A stretch of 6,534 bases of DNA from an uncultured Eubacterium sp. (GTDB lineage Bacteria > Bacillota > Clostridia > Peptostreptococcales > Anaerovoracaceae), in the NCBI GenBank assembly GCA_946614405.1, contig CAMOGZ010000087.1:1-6534 (forward strand). Reading direction: 5' to 3'. A program made the position numbers and the translations under genes. Each line of letters opens with the position of its first letter. Within the stretch, counting starts at the first letter, position 1. A model generated the notes under the pieces. The model saw nothing but the letters and a program-made list of their open reading frames with translations. It did not search any database and was not told where the DNA came from. Shown here one piece after another: positions 1 through 6,373 of this stretch.

Positions 1-1653
1 GACGACCAGCTCCGGGCCATCGAAGAGATCAAATCGGATATGGAGAAACCCGTGTCCATGGACCGGCTCCTCTGCGGAGACGTGGGATTCGGAAAGACAG
101 AAGTGGCCGCCCGGGCTTTGTTCAAGTGTATCGCAGACGGCAAGCAGGCCGCGATCCTGGTGCCCACCACGGTCCTGGCGAACCAGCACTATTACACCCT
201 GAAGGAGCGGTTCGAGCACTTCCCACTGAAGGTGGAGATGCTCTCCCGGTTCCGGAATGAATCGCAGCAGAAGCAGATCATCGCGGACCTTGCCGAGGGG
301 AAGATCGATCTCATCATCGGCACCCACCGGCTCCTTTCGAAGGATGTGAAGTATAAGGACCTGGGACTTCTGGTGATCGACGAGGAGCAGCGGTTCGGCG
401 TGGCCCATAAGGAGGCCATCAAAAAACTCAAAAAGAACGTGGACGTACTGACGCTGTCGGCGACACCGATCCCGAGGACCCTGAATATGTCCCTCACCGG
501 GATCAAGGACATGAGCCTCATCGAGGAGCCGCCGGAGGAGCGCTACCCCGTGCAGACCTATGTGATGGAACAGGACGATCAGGTGATCCGGGAGGCCATC
601 AGCAGGGAAATGGACCGGGGCGGACAGTGCTTTGTTATATTCAACCGGGTAAGGGGTATCAATCAACTGGCGGAGCGGATCCGCACCCTGGTCCCGGACT
701 GCCGGGTCATCGTGGGCCACGGCAGGATGAACGAGCAGCAGCTGGAGAATGTGATGCTGGAGTTCATCCATCACGAGGCGGATGTGCTGGTGGCCACCAC
801 CATCGTGGAGTCCGGCATCGACATCCCCAATGCCAATACCATGATCATCATGGATGCAGACCGCTACGGCCTGGCACAGCTCTATCAGCTGCGGGGCAGG
901 GTGGGCCGAAGCAACCGGCTCGCCTACGCCTACCTGATGTACCAGCGGGACAAAGTCCTGACGGAGGTGGCGGAGAAGAGACTGCGTGCCATCCGGGAGT
1001 TCACGGAGTTTGGCGCAGGGTTCAAGGTGGCCATGCGGGATCTGGAGATCCGCGGGGCCGGCAATCTCCTTGGCAGCGAACAAAGCGGACACATCATGAA
1101 CATCGGATACGAGCTGTACTGTAAGATGGTGGATGATGCGGTGAGAAGTCTGCGGGGCGAGATCGTCAATGAGACCTCCGAGGAGACATCGGTGGAACTG
1201 CCGGTGGCAGCCACCATCCCGGCCTGGTACATTGAAAATGAGACCCTGAAGCTGGAGATGTACAAGAAGATCGCCACTGTCCGTAACCAGGATGATGAGG
1301 ATGAGATGGTGGACGAGCTCATCGACCGTTTCGGGGATGTGCCCCGGGAGACGCTGAATCTCATCAAAGTATCCCGGATCCGGGGACTGTGCGAGGAGCT
1401 GTCGGTGAGACGGGTCTTTGAGCAGAATAAACGGGTCATCTTCTCCTTCGCGGAGAAGAGCATGCTGACGCCCTTTGCCATCGTCAGCATCAATGAGGCA
1501 TTCAAGGGCAGAGCTTTCGTCCATGGCGGCGTGGAGCCCTACATCCGGATCCCGGCGCTGCCGGACCAGAAACTGCAGGATTCCCTGCAGCTCCTTGAGA
1601 TCATTAAAGAGAATACAGGAAAGCAGGAGCCGGGAACTCCGGCACTGTCTTAG
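1..1653 (+). CDS. mfd: Transcription-repair coupling factor Mfd, C-terminal half (5' partial)
   Basis: Mfd is a cytoplasmic ATP-driven DNA translocase that pushes stalled RNA polymerase off damaged DNA and recruits UvrA for nucleotide excision repair. The frame is open from base 1, so the gene starts outside the window. About 550 of the roughly 1150-1180 residues usual for the family are present. Visible in order are the Walker A motif GDVGFGKT (76-99), the DEEQ box (379-390), the motif III block TLSATPIPRTL (from 451), the motif V block TTIVESGIDIPNA (from 796) and the motif VI arginine-rich block QLRGRVGRS (886-912). A conserved post-helicase segment with MRDLEIRGAGNLLG follows (about 1033-1074), then a C-terminal D7-type domain to the TAG stop at 1651-1653. 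The N-terminal UvrB-like and RNA-polymerase-interaction domains are off the edge. RecG shares the motor but not this C-terminal domain. No frameshift or missing motor motif is seen. Confidence 0.97.
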   Translation, partial: DDQLRAIEEIKSDMEKPVSMDRLLCGDVGFGKTEVAARALFKCIADGKQAAILVPTTVLANQHYYTLKERFEHFPLKVEMLSRFRNESQQKQIIADLAEGKIDLIIGTHRLLSKDVKYKDLGLLVIDEEQRFGVAHKEAIKKLKKNVDVLTLSATPIPRTLNMSLTGIKDMSLIEEPPEERYPVQTYVMEQDDQVIREAISREMDRGGQCFVIFNRVRGINQLAERIRTLVPDCRVIVGHGRMNEQQLENVMLEFIHHEADVLVATTIVESGIDIPNANTMIIMDADRYGLAQLYQLRGRVGRSNRLAYAYLMYQRDKVLTEVAEKRLRAIREFTEFGAGFKVAMRDLEIRGAGNLLGSEQSGHIMNIGYELYCKMVDDAVRSLRGEIVNETSEETSVELPVAATIPAWYIENETLKLEMYKKIATVRNQDDEDEMVDELIDRFGDVPRETLNLIKVSRIRGLCEELSVRRVFEQNKRVIFSFAEKSMLTPFAIVSINEAFKGRAFVHGGVEPYIRIPALPDQKLQDSLQLLEIIKENTGKQEPGTPALS

Positions 1654-1657
1654 GAGG
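1652..1657 (+). promoter_or_regulatory. Shine-Dalgarno site overlapping the mfd stop codon
   Basis: AGGAGG lies 6 nt before the ATG at 1664 and shares its first two bases with the TAG stop of mfd. This fixes the deaminase start. It also suggests that ribosomes terminating on mfd could help initiation on the next gene (inference). Confidence 0.8.
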
Positions 1658-1663
1658 TAGAAC

Positions 1664-2959
1664 ATGCTTTTTAAAAATATCACGATACTGGATCAGGACC
1701 TTTCAGTAAGAGAAGGAATGTACGTGGGAACGGAGGGGAGCCGGATCGCATGGATCGGCGACCACATGCCGGAGGATGCGCAGCGGTTCGGAGAGACCTA
1801 TGAAGGAAAAGGGAAGCTCCTCATGTCCGGATTTTATAACGCCCACGCCCACTCGCCCATGGCTTTGATGCGTGGATACGGCGAGAACCTGGCCCTTCAG
1901 GACTGGCTGGGGACCCGGATCTTTCCCTTCGAAGACCATCTGAACAGTCACGCGGTCTACTGGGGGACCATGCTCTGCATGGCGGAATCCCTCCGGTTCG
2001 GCATCGTGTCCACATCCGATATGTATTACTTTATGTCGGACATGGCAAAGGCCGTGGCAGACAGCGGAACCAAGAACAACCTCAGCCGCTCCATCGTAAA
2101 CTTCGATGGTTCGGAATTCCACAGCATGGAGTCCGTCCAGGAGATGAAGGACGCCATCCGGGACTTCCACGGAGCATGTGACGGCAGGATCCTCATGGAC
2201 ACCAGTCTTCACGCGGAGTACACCTCCGATGAGAAGACGGCCCGGGCCCTGGCTGGGTTTACAAAGGAAGCGGGACTGCGGATGCATGTCCATGTTTCCG
2301 AGACCAAGTCGGAGCACGAGGAGTGCAAGGGACGCCACGGCGGAAAGACCCCGGTGCAGTATCTTGCCGACTGCGGTCTGTTTGACGTTCCGGCTACGGC
2401 GGCTCACTGCGTCTGGATCGAGGGCGAGGACTATGACATCCTGAAAGAGAAGGGCGTGACCGTGGCCACCAACCCCATCAGCAACATGAAGCTTGCCAGC
2501 GGGATCTGCAATACGCCGGAGATCCTCCGCAGGGGCATCAGACTTGCCATCGGTACCGACAGCGTCGCCAGCAACAACAGCCTGAACTTCCTGGAGGAGA
2601 TCAAGGTGATGGCCCTGGCCGCCAAAGTCAGAAACAGCGATCCCACCGTGATCACCCCCAGGGAAGCCCTCTACGCGGCCACCCGCGGCGGTGCTCTGGC
2701 TCAGGGCAGAGAGGACTGCGGCCTGCTTGCAGAAGGTTACCGGGCGGATCTGATCGTGCTGGATCTGGACGTACTGCACATGCATCCGATCCACGATCTT
2801 ATCAATAATATAGTATATTCCGCATCCGGAAGCGATGTGGTCCTGACTATGGTAGACGGAAAAGTCCTTTACAAAGACGGGGAATATGCTACAATCGATA
2901 CGGAAAAGACGATTTTTGAAACAGAGAAGGCAACGAAGGGGATCCTTTCGCTGCTTTAA
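1664..2959 (+). CDS. Amidohydrolase of the SAH / MTA / 5'-deoxyadenosine deaminase family
   Basis: A 431-residue amidohydrolase, full length for the TrzA/AtzA-like deaminases, which hydrolytically remove the 6-amino group of adenine or guanine nucleosides in the cytoplasm. The N-terminal beta-sandwich begins MLFKNITILDQD. Metal ligands visible by family comparison are H61 and H63 (NAHAH), H210 (HVSET), H248 (AHCVW) and D299 (GTDSVASNN). E213 is the expected proton-transfer glutamate. H183 (SLHAEYT) and R142 (LSRSIV) sit where substrate-contacting residues lie in the Thermotoga SAH deaminase. NPISNMKLASG (270-280) is typical of this group rather than of cytosine deaminases. The family converts SAH, 5'-methylthioadenosine, adenosine or 5'-deoxyadenosine to inosyl products, and sequence alone does not choose between them. 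The usual PGF before the HxH motif is SGF here. The gene sits 10 bp after mfd and 14 bp before the flippase gene, probably in the same operon, and nothing nearby reveals its substrate. Confidence 0.88.
   Translation: MLFKNITILDQDLSVREGMYVGTEGSRIAWIGDHMPEDAQRFGETYEGKGKLLMSGFYNAHAHSPMALMRGYGENLALQDWLGTRIFPFEDHLNSHAVYWGTMLCMAESLRFGIVSTSDMYYFMSDMAKAVADSGTKNNLSRSIVNFDGSEFHSMESVQEMKDAIRDFHGACDGRILMDTSLHAEYTSDEKTARALAGFTKEAGLRMHVHVSETKSEHEECKGRHGGKTPVQYLADCGLFDVPATAAHCVWIEGEDYDILKEKGVTVATNPISNMKLASGICNTPEILRRGIRLAIGTDSVASNNSLNFLEEIKVMALAAKVRNSDPTVITPREALYAATRGGALAQGREDCGLLAEGYRADLIVLDLDVLHMHPIHDLINNIVYSASGSDVVLTMVDGKVLYKDGEYATIDTEKTIFETEKATKGILSLL
2868..2895 (+). promoter_or_regulatory. Candidate internal sigma-A promoter upstream of the flippase gene
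   Basis: TTTACA (2868-2873), a 16-bp spacer and TACAAT (2890-2895) match the housekeeping consensus at 5 of 6 bases in each box. A TG extension lies at 2887-2888, one base before the -10 box. The expected start near 2902 would give a leader of about 70 nt before the ATG at 2974. It lies inside the deaminase coding region, which drops in GC content here. This is a prediction from sequence only. Confidence 0.45.
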
Positions 2960-2973
2960 AGGGGAGTAATCCA

Positions 2974-4614
2974 ATGTCCAATGATAAAGGGGATCAGAAA
3001 TTTCTAAAGGGAGCGGTGATCCTGGCGGGGGCCGGGATCATGATCAAGGTGCTGGGAGCGGTATTCCGCATTCCTCTGACCAACTGGATCGGAGACGGCA
3101 TGGCCTATTATTCCGTGGCCTACGTGATCTACGGCGCGCTGGTGGTCATCGGTACGGCCGGTGTCCCGGTGGCGGTATCACGGCTGGTGTCGGAGAGTAT
3201 CGCCCGGGATCAGTACCGGAACGCCCATAAGATCTTCCATGTGGCGACGCTGCTTCTTCTGGCAGTGGGGACCACCTGTTTTGTGGTGTGCTTCTTCGGT
3301 GCGGACCTCATCGCGAAGATGGTGGGAAGCCCCAAGTCGGCTCTGGCGCTGAGAGCCATGGCTCCGGCGCTGTTCTTTGTGCCTTTGTTCTCATCCTTCC
3401 GGGGATTCTTCAACGGAAGACAGAACATGAACCCCACGGCGATCTCGGAGATCATGGAGCAGCTTGTTCGCTGTGCTGTGGGACTGAGCCTGGCTTTCAT
3501 GTTCAGCCATCCCGCATCATCCATGAACACCGTAAAGGCCGCGGCGGGAGCATCCTTCGGCGCGTCCGCGGGAGCCATCGCAGGCCTCCTGGTGATCTTC
3601 CTGATCTTCCTTGCCAACCACAAAGCCTTCCGGGCTAAGATCGAAAGGGGAGACCAGACGGTAGAAGAAGGGAAAGAGCTGGCGAAGAAGATCACTCTTA
3701 TCGCCGTCCCCATCATCATCGGCTGTGAGATCATGCCCATCATGACCATGATCGATACAGGCATCGTTATGAACGTGCTGAAAGCCCATGGATGGACTCA
3801 GGCCCAGTCGGAACATTTGTACAGCCTCTATGGCGGGTACTGTAACCCCATCATTGCATTTCCGCAGATCTTTACCCAGGCCGTTGCAGTGAGCCTGGTG
3901 CCGGCCATTTCCAAACACTTTGGCGTGGGGAATCTGGAGCGCACCAGAGATACGGTACGTCTGGGATACCGGACCACCATGATCATGGCGTTCCCCTGTG
4001 CCATCGGACTTCTGGTGCTGGCCGAGCCTGCGCTGAAGCTTCTGTACTTCCGTCAGCCGGAATCCTGCCATGACGCAGCGCCGATCATGATGATCCTGGC
4101 GGTGGCCATCATTTTCCTTGCGCACATGCAGACATCCACCAGTGTCCTGCAGTCTGTGGGAAAACAGCTGATCCCGGTGCGTAACCTTGCCATCGGCTGT
4201 GTGGGTAAGGTCATCGTATGCTATATATTAGTAGGAATCCACGTTGTAAACGTAAAGGGCGCAGCCATCAGTACCATGCTGGCATATATCGTCGCTATGG
4301 TACTGAATGATATCTGTGTCAAGAAGTATACCGGAGTGACCCATAATGTGGTCCAGACCTATGTGAAGCCGTTCATTGCGGCTGCTATCATGGGAGCATG
4401 GGCGCTGGGGTGCTACGAGGTCCTGGTTCGCCTTCTGGCGGGGCACAGCGCTATGGGCGCAAACGCCCTGGCATGCGGCATCGCGATCCTGACCTCCATG
4501 GCGGTCTATGCGGTCTGCATCTTTGCAGTGAAGGCGATCACAGTAGAAGAAATGGAAGAAGGATTCCCAGGCGGAGCCAAACTGGCGAAGATCGTCCGGA
4601 AGTTCGTGAGGTAA
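2974..4614 (+). CDS. MOP-superfamily polysaccharide / lipid-linked precursor flippase (SpoVB/YabM/YtgP-like)
   Basis: A 546-residue membrane protein with about 14 hydrophobic segments by eye (near residues 11-30, 48-68, 88-110, 124-145, 160-178, 190-214, 237-262, 288-308, 331-353, 366-386, 402-425, 427-446, 463-486 and 494-519). This is the layout of the MOP exporters that contain MurJ, Wzx and MATE proteins. The segment FRGFFNGRQNM followed by PTAISEIMEQ (residues 142-162) is the hallmark of the SpoVB/YtgP/YabM branch. That branch is thought to flip undecaprenyl-linked envelope precursors, with SpoVB acting in spore cortex synthesis. Its place just before mazG matches yabM in Bacillus subtilis. 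The start is supported by AGGGGAG (2960-2966), 7 nt before the ATG. Whether it is a sporulation, vegetative lipid II or polysaccharide flippase cannot be told from the sequence, so no symbol is given. Confidence 0.9.
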   Translation: MSNDKGDQKFLKGAVILAGAGIMIKVLGAVFRIPLTNWIGDGMAYYSVAYVIYGALVVIGTAGVPVAVSRLVSESIARDQYRNAHKIFHVATLLLLAVGTTCFVVCFFGADLIAKMVGSPKSALALRAMAPALFFVPLFSSFRGFFNGRQNMNPTAISEIMEQLVRCAVGLSLAFMFSHPASSMNTVKAAAGASFGASAGAIAGLLVIFLIFLANHKAFRAKIERGDQTVEEGKELAKKITLIAVPIIIGCEIMPIMTMIDTGIVMNVLKAHGWTQAQSEHLYSLYGGYCNPIIAFPQIFTQAVAVSLVPAISKHFGVGNLERTRDTVRLGYRTTMIMAFPCAIGLLVLAEPALKLLYFRQPESCHDAAPIMMILAVAIIFLAHMQTSTSVLQSVGKQLIPVRNLAIGCVGKVIVCYILVGIHVVNVKGAAISTMLAYIVAMVLNDICVKKYTGVTHNVVQTYVKPFIAAAIMGAWALGCYEVLVRLLAGHSAMGANALACGIAILTSMAVYAVCIFAVKAITVEEMEEGFPGGAKLAKIVRKFVR

Positions 4615-4618
4615 TATA

Positions 4619-5416
4619 ATGAGAGAAGAATATGCCAGACTATATGAGAGCGCGCCGGATGAGGTTGCGGCGAGCAAACGGCTCTTTGATATTTTGCGTA
4701 TATTAAGGAAAGAATGCCCCTGGGACAGAGTGCAGACCCATGAGTCTCTTCGGATCTGTATGATCGAAGAGGCCTATGAGGCGGTGGATGCCATCGAGAA
4801 TGAGAACATGGAGAACCTCCGGGAAGAGCTGGGTGATGTGATGCTCCAGGTGATCATGAATTCCATCATAGCAGAGGAGAAAGAGGAGTTTTCTCTATGC
4901 GATGTGATCAACTGGGAGTGCGATAAGATGATTCGCCGTCATCCGCATATTTTCAGTACTGATAGCGCAAAAAGTATTGACAAAGTACTGGAAAAATGGG
5001 AAAATGTGAAGAGTAAGGAACACGGTGAGACGAACCTTTCGGATCGGCTTAACGATGTTCCTAACGCATTGCCGGCACTACTTCGTGCCAATAAGGTGCA
5101 GAAGCGAACCTCACAGTTGGGATATGACTGGGAGAGTGCGGGGGAAGCTTTTCATGAGGTTGAGAAACTGTTCACACAACTTCGCGGAGATCTCGCTTCA
5201 GGTAATGTCGGGCTTGACCTTATCGGTCAGTTGTTATATGCTATTGTAGATGTCTCGCGTATTTCAGGGATCGACCCTGAAGAGGCATTAAATTACTCGA
5301 CCAACCATTTCGTGAAGAAGTTCACGGAAGTGGAGGCGAGTGAAGTCAGAAGCGGAAGAGATATGGCTGCTCTGTCGCTGGCTGACATTAAGAATTATGG
5401 GAATGACCTTAAGTGA
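4619..5416 (+). CDS. mazG: MazG-family nucleoside triphosphate pyrophosphohydrolase with degenerate second domain
   Basis: MazG hydrolyses (d)NTPs to NMP and pyrophosphate, cleaning non-canonical nucleotides from the pool. The 265-residue product has the two tandem domains of full-length MazG. Domain 1 (about residues 20-130) is intact: CPWD (33-36), QTH (39-41), EEAYE (50-54), EELGD (69-73) and RRHPHIF (106-112). The linker and start of domain 2 are also typical: PALLRANKVQKR (152-163) and GYDW (168-171). In domain 2, however, the expected EExxE and ExxD metal ligands are replaced by KLFTQ (183-187) and LIGQ (201-204). The downstream GIDPEEAL (217-224) and FVKKFTEVE (231-239) remain family-like. 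The N-terminal methylase domain of Bacillus YabN is absent. GAGG (4608-4611) lies 7 nt before the ATG, inside the end of the flippase gene, and only 4 bp separate the two genes. The second half is AT-richer than the genes upstream. Confidence 0.93.
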   Translation: MREEYARLYESAPDEVAASKRLFDILRILRKECPWDRVQTHESLRICMIEEAYEAVDAIENENMENLREELGDVMLQVIMNSIIAEEKEEFSLCDVINWECDKMIRRHPHIFSTDSAKSIDKVLEKWENVKSKEHGETNLSDRLNDVPNALPALLRANKVQKRTSQLGYDWESAGEAFHEVEKLFTQLRGDLASGNVGLDLIGQLLYAIVDVSRISGIDPEEALNYSTNHFVKKFTEVEASEVRSGRDMAALSLADIKNYGNDLK

Positions 5417-5437
5417 TTGGTTGTTTCTAGTAAAACT

Positions 5438-5444
5438 AAGGAGG
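5438..5444 (+). promoter_or_regulatory. Strong Shine-Dalgarno site that fixes the HU start
   Basis: AAGGAGG lies 8 nt before the ATG at 5453. It selects this ATG over the in-frame TTG at 5417, which would add 12 residues not found in HU proteins and would place the ribosome site inside the reading frame. Confidence 0.85.
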
Positions 5445-5452
5445 ATATTATA

Positions 5453-5731
5453 ATGAACAAGGCTGAACTGGTTGCTGCAGTTGCAGAGAAAACGAATTTT
5501 ACGAAGAAGGATGCAGAAGTTGCTATCAATGCTTTCCTGGCTACCGTCGAGGAATCCCTGGTTAAGGGCGAGAAGGTACAGCTGATCGGATTTGGTACTT
5601 TTGAGACCAGAGAAAGAAAAGCTCGTCAGGGCAGAAACCCTCGTAAACCGGAAGAGATCATCAAGATCGCTGCTTCTAAGGCTCCTGTATTCAAGGCTGG
5701 AAAGGCCCTGAAGGACGCTGTTAATAAATAA
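5453..5731 (+). CDS. hup: HU family DNA-binding protein
   Basis: A 92-residue protein with the exact size of bacterial HU, a dimeric nucleoid protein that binds and bends DNA without strong sequence preference. It opens [14 protein letters not shown], followed by the helical dimerisation half. It then has the HU signature [18 protein letters not shown] (residues 46-63), with the DNA-intercalating proline at P63, and ends [16 protein letters not shown]. The beta-arm tip reads RNPRKPEE where most HU proteins have RNPxTGEE, a small variation that adds a second proline. Codon use favours forms such as GCT, AAG and GTT, as expected for a highly expressed gene and unlike the GC-rich upstream genes. 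It lies 36 bp after mazG, has the strongest ribosome site in the window, and is followed at once by an intrinsic terminator. I found no convincing promoter directly upstream. IHF is less likely, since Firmicutes usually carry HU alone. Confidence 0.97.
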   Translation: MNKAELVAAVAEKTNFTKKDAEVAINAFLATVEESLVKGEKVQLIGFGTFETRERKARQGRNPRKPEEIIKIAASKAPVFKAGKALKDAVNK

Positions 5732-5748
5732 TCAAACAGAATTGTCTG

Positions 5749-5776
5749 AGGGACGGCTTTCCGCCGTCCCTTTTTT
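5749..5776 (+). terminator. Rho-independent terminator after the HU gene
   Basis: GGGACGGC (5750-5757) pairs perfectly with GCCGTCCC (5763-5770) around the 5-nt loop TTTCC. A5749-T5771 can extend the stem, and a run of six T follows (5771-5776). It lies 18 bp after the HU stop and 20 bp before the rqcP start, so it should end most HU transcripts and limit read-through into rqcP. Confidence 0.93.
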
Positions 5777-5796
5777 CTGCACTGAAAGGAAAGGGA

Positions 5797-6042
5797 ATGA
5801 GGATCGACAAATATCTAAAGAACTCCCGGCTGATCAAGAGGCGCACCGTAGCCAAGGACGCCTGCGACCAGGGGAGAGTCTCTGTGAACGATAAGCCGGC
5901 AAAGGCCGGCACCGATGTGGAAGCAGGGGATAAGATCCACATCGAATTCGGAAACAGTTCTATTACAGTGAGAGTCCTGCAGACTGCAGAGTCCGTCCGG
6001 AAAGAGGATGCTGCAGGGATGTATGAGATCATAGAGGAATAG
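5797..6042 (+). CDS. rqcP: S4-domain ribosome quality control protein RqcP (YabO)
   Basis: An 81-residue S4-type RNA-binding protein. The start MRIDKYLKNSRLIKRRTVAK, then DQGRVSVND (24-32), the GDKIHIEFG block (44-52) and the end AAGMYEIIEE match Bacillus YabO/RqcP along its length, which is about 86 residues. RqcP binds stalled 50S subunits carrying peptidyl-tRNA and works with RqcH in adding C-terminal alanine tails that mark the nascent chain for degradation. Hsp15 (HslR) is the related Gram-negative protein but is longer. The purine-rich AAAGGAAAGGG (5785-5795) just before the ATG serves as ribosome site. Only 20 bp separate the ATG from the T-tract of the HU terminator and no promoter fits there. 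Expression therefore probably depends on terminator read-through or on a promoter within the HU region (inference). In many Firmicutes yabP and yabQ follow, but they are absent here. Confidence 0.93.
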   Translation: MRIDKYLKNSRLIKRRTVAKDACDQGRVSVNDKPAKAGTDVEAGDKIHIEFGNSSITVRVLQTAESVRKEDAAGMYEIIEE

Positions 6043-6070
6043 CCGAATGGGCATATTCCAGGGATGCAGA

Positions 6071-6086
6071 GACATCCCGGGATGTC
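6071..6086. repeat. Perfect 16-bp palindrome GACATCCCGGGATGTC
   Basis: The two 8-base halves are exact reverse complements with no spacer, which resembles an operator for a dimeric regulator more than an RNA hairpin. GGGATG also occurs at 6061-6066, so the left half (CATCCC, 6073-6078) could pair with either neighbour in RNA. No T-tract follows, so it is not a standard terminator. Confidence 0.6.
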
Positions 6087-6092
6087 AGCAAA

Positions 6093-6216
6093 TCAAGAGT
6101 GATGAATAGTGCGAAAAATACGAGTTTTGGAACTTCGACGGAATTAGGGCTCTGAGGTGCCAAAATCGCCTCTGCGGCGCTGCGAAAACGTTGGAATTTC
6201 AACATTCAAGAGTGAT
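6093..6216 (+). repeat. Direct repeat TCAAGAGTGAT (two copies)
   Basis: The same 11 bases occur at 6093-6103 and 6206-6216, 113 bp apart. They bracket two related blocks that share GCGAAAA and TTGGAAYTTCRAC (6111-6139 and 6183-6203), which suggests an imperfect local duplication. Confidence 0.5.
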
Positions 6217-6349
6217 TAGATGAATCAAAATCTTTTTCGTAAAAATGTGTTGACAACCAGCGGATATGGTGGTAATATATTGCATGTTGTGAAGAGCACA
6301 GCCCAATCGGACAGCACTTCACACCCACTTGAATCGTTGGAATATCAAC
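6127..6349 (+). repeat. Three dispersed copies of TTGGAAYWTCRAC
   Basis: TTGGAACTTCGAC (6127-6139), TTGGAATTTCAAC (6191-6203) and TTGGAATATCAAC (6337-6349) differ at two or three positions. The second and third copies can fold as small hairpins (GTTG/CAAC at 6190-6203; AATCGTTG/CAACGGTT at 6332-6353). Each lies roughly 50 bp upstream of a promoter -35 box. The function is unknown. Confidence 0.5.
6250..6278 (+). promoter_or_regulatory. Strong sigma-A promoter P1, stable-RNA type
   Basis: A perfect -35 TTGACA (6250-6255), a 17-bp spacer and TAATAT (6273-6278) with a TG extension at 6270-6271. AT-rich sequence with A and T runs lies just upstream (about 6222-6249), as in UP-element-assisted rRNA promoters. 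Transcription should begin near 6285. Confidence 0.8.
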
Positions 6350-6373
6350 GGTTCTATGGCAAAAGACAGCCTC

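Larger units (their letters stand above)
6043..6249 (+). other. Non-coding region between rqcP and the first strong promoter
   Basis: No supportable gene is present. The stretch holds a 16-bp palindrome (6071-6086), weak GC-rich hairpins at 6154-6172 and 6167-6179 without T-tracts, the direct repeat TCAAGAGTGAT (6093-6103 and 6206-6216) and two copies of a TTGGAAYWTCRAC motif. The part just before 6250 is AT-rich and could act as an upstream promoter element. No terminator for rqcP is evident. Confidence 0.6.

Noticed and set aside
627..1124. 165-codon + strand frame inside mfd
   Set aside because: It overlaps the helicase motifs in another frame, and its glycine-, proline- and histidine-rich composition is typical of a shifted reading of GC-rich DNA.
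1703..2974. 423-codon open frame on the - strand opposite the deaminase gene
   Set aside because: It is the antisense mirror of a GC-rich, well-conserved gene. No ribosome site, family motif or promoter supports it, and the + strand frame has full catalytic motifs.
4219..4227. Extended -10-like TGCTATATA inside the flippase gene
   Set aside because: No acceptable -35 box at 16-18 bp, and it is far from the mazG start.
4977..5005. TTGACA-N17-GAAAAT inside mazG as an HU promoter
   Set aside because: The -35 is perfect but the -10 has only 4 of 6 matches and no TG extension, and it lies more than 440 bp before HU. It may be chance.
5214..5242. TTGACC-N17-TATGCT inside mazG as an HU promoter
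   Set aside because: The -10 box is weak (4 of 6) and there is no supporting context. Only transcript mapping could rescue it.
5417..5452. Upstream TTG start extending HU by 12 residues
   Set aside because: The AAGGAGG site lies inside this extension and points to the ATG at 5453. HU proteins start MNKxEL.
6102..6155. 17-codon frame MNSAKNTSFGTSTELGL
   Set aside because: Too short, with no good ribosome site and no recognisable family. It lies in repeat-like non-coding DNA.
6154..6179. GC-rich hairpins GAGGTG/CGCCTC and CGCC/GGCG as a terminator for rqcP
   Set aside because: The stems are short and compete with each other, and the following bases are GCGAAAAC with no T-tract.
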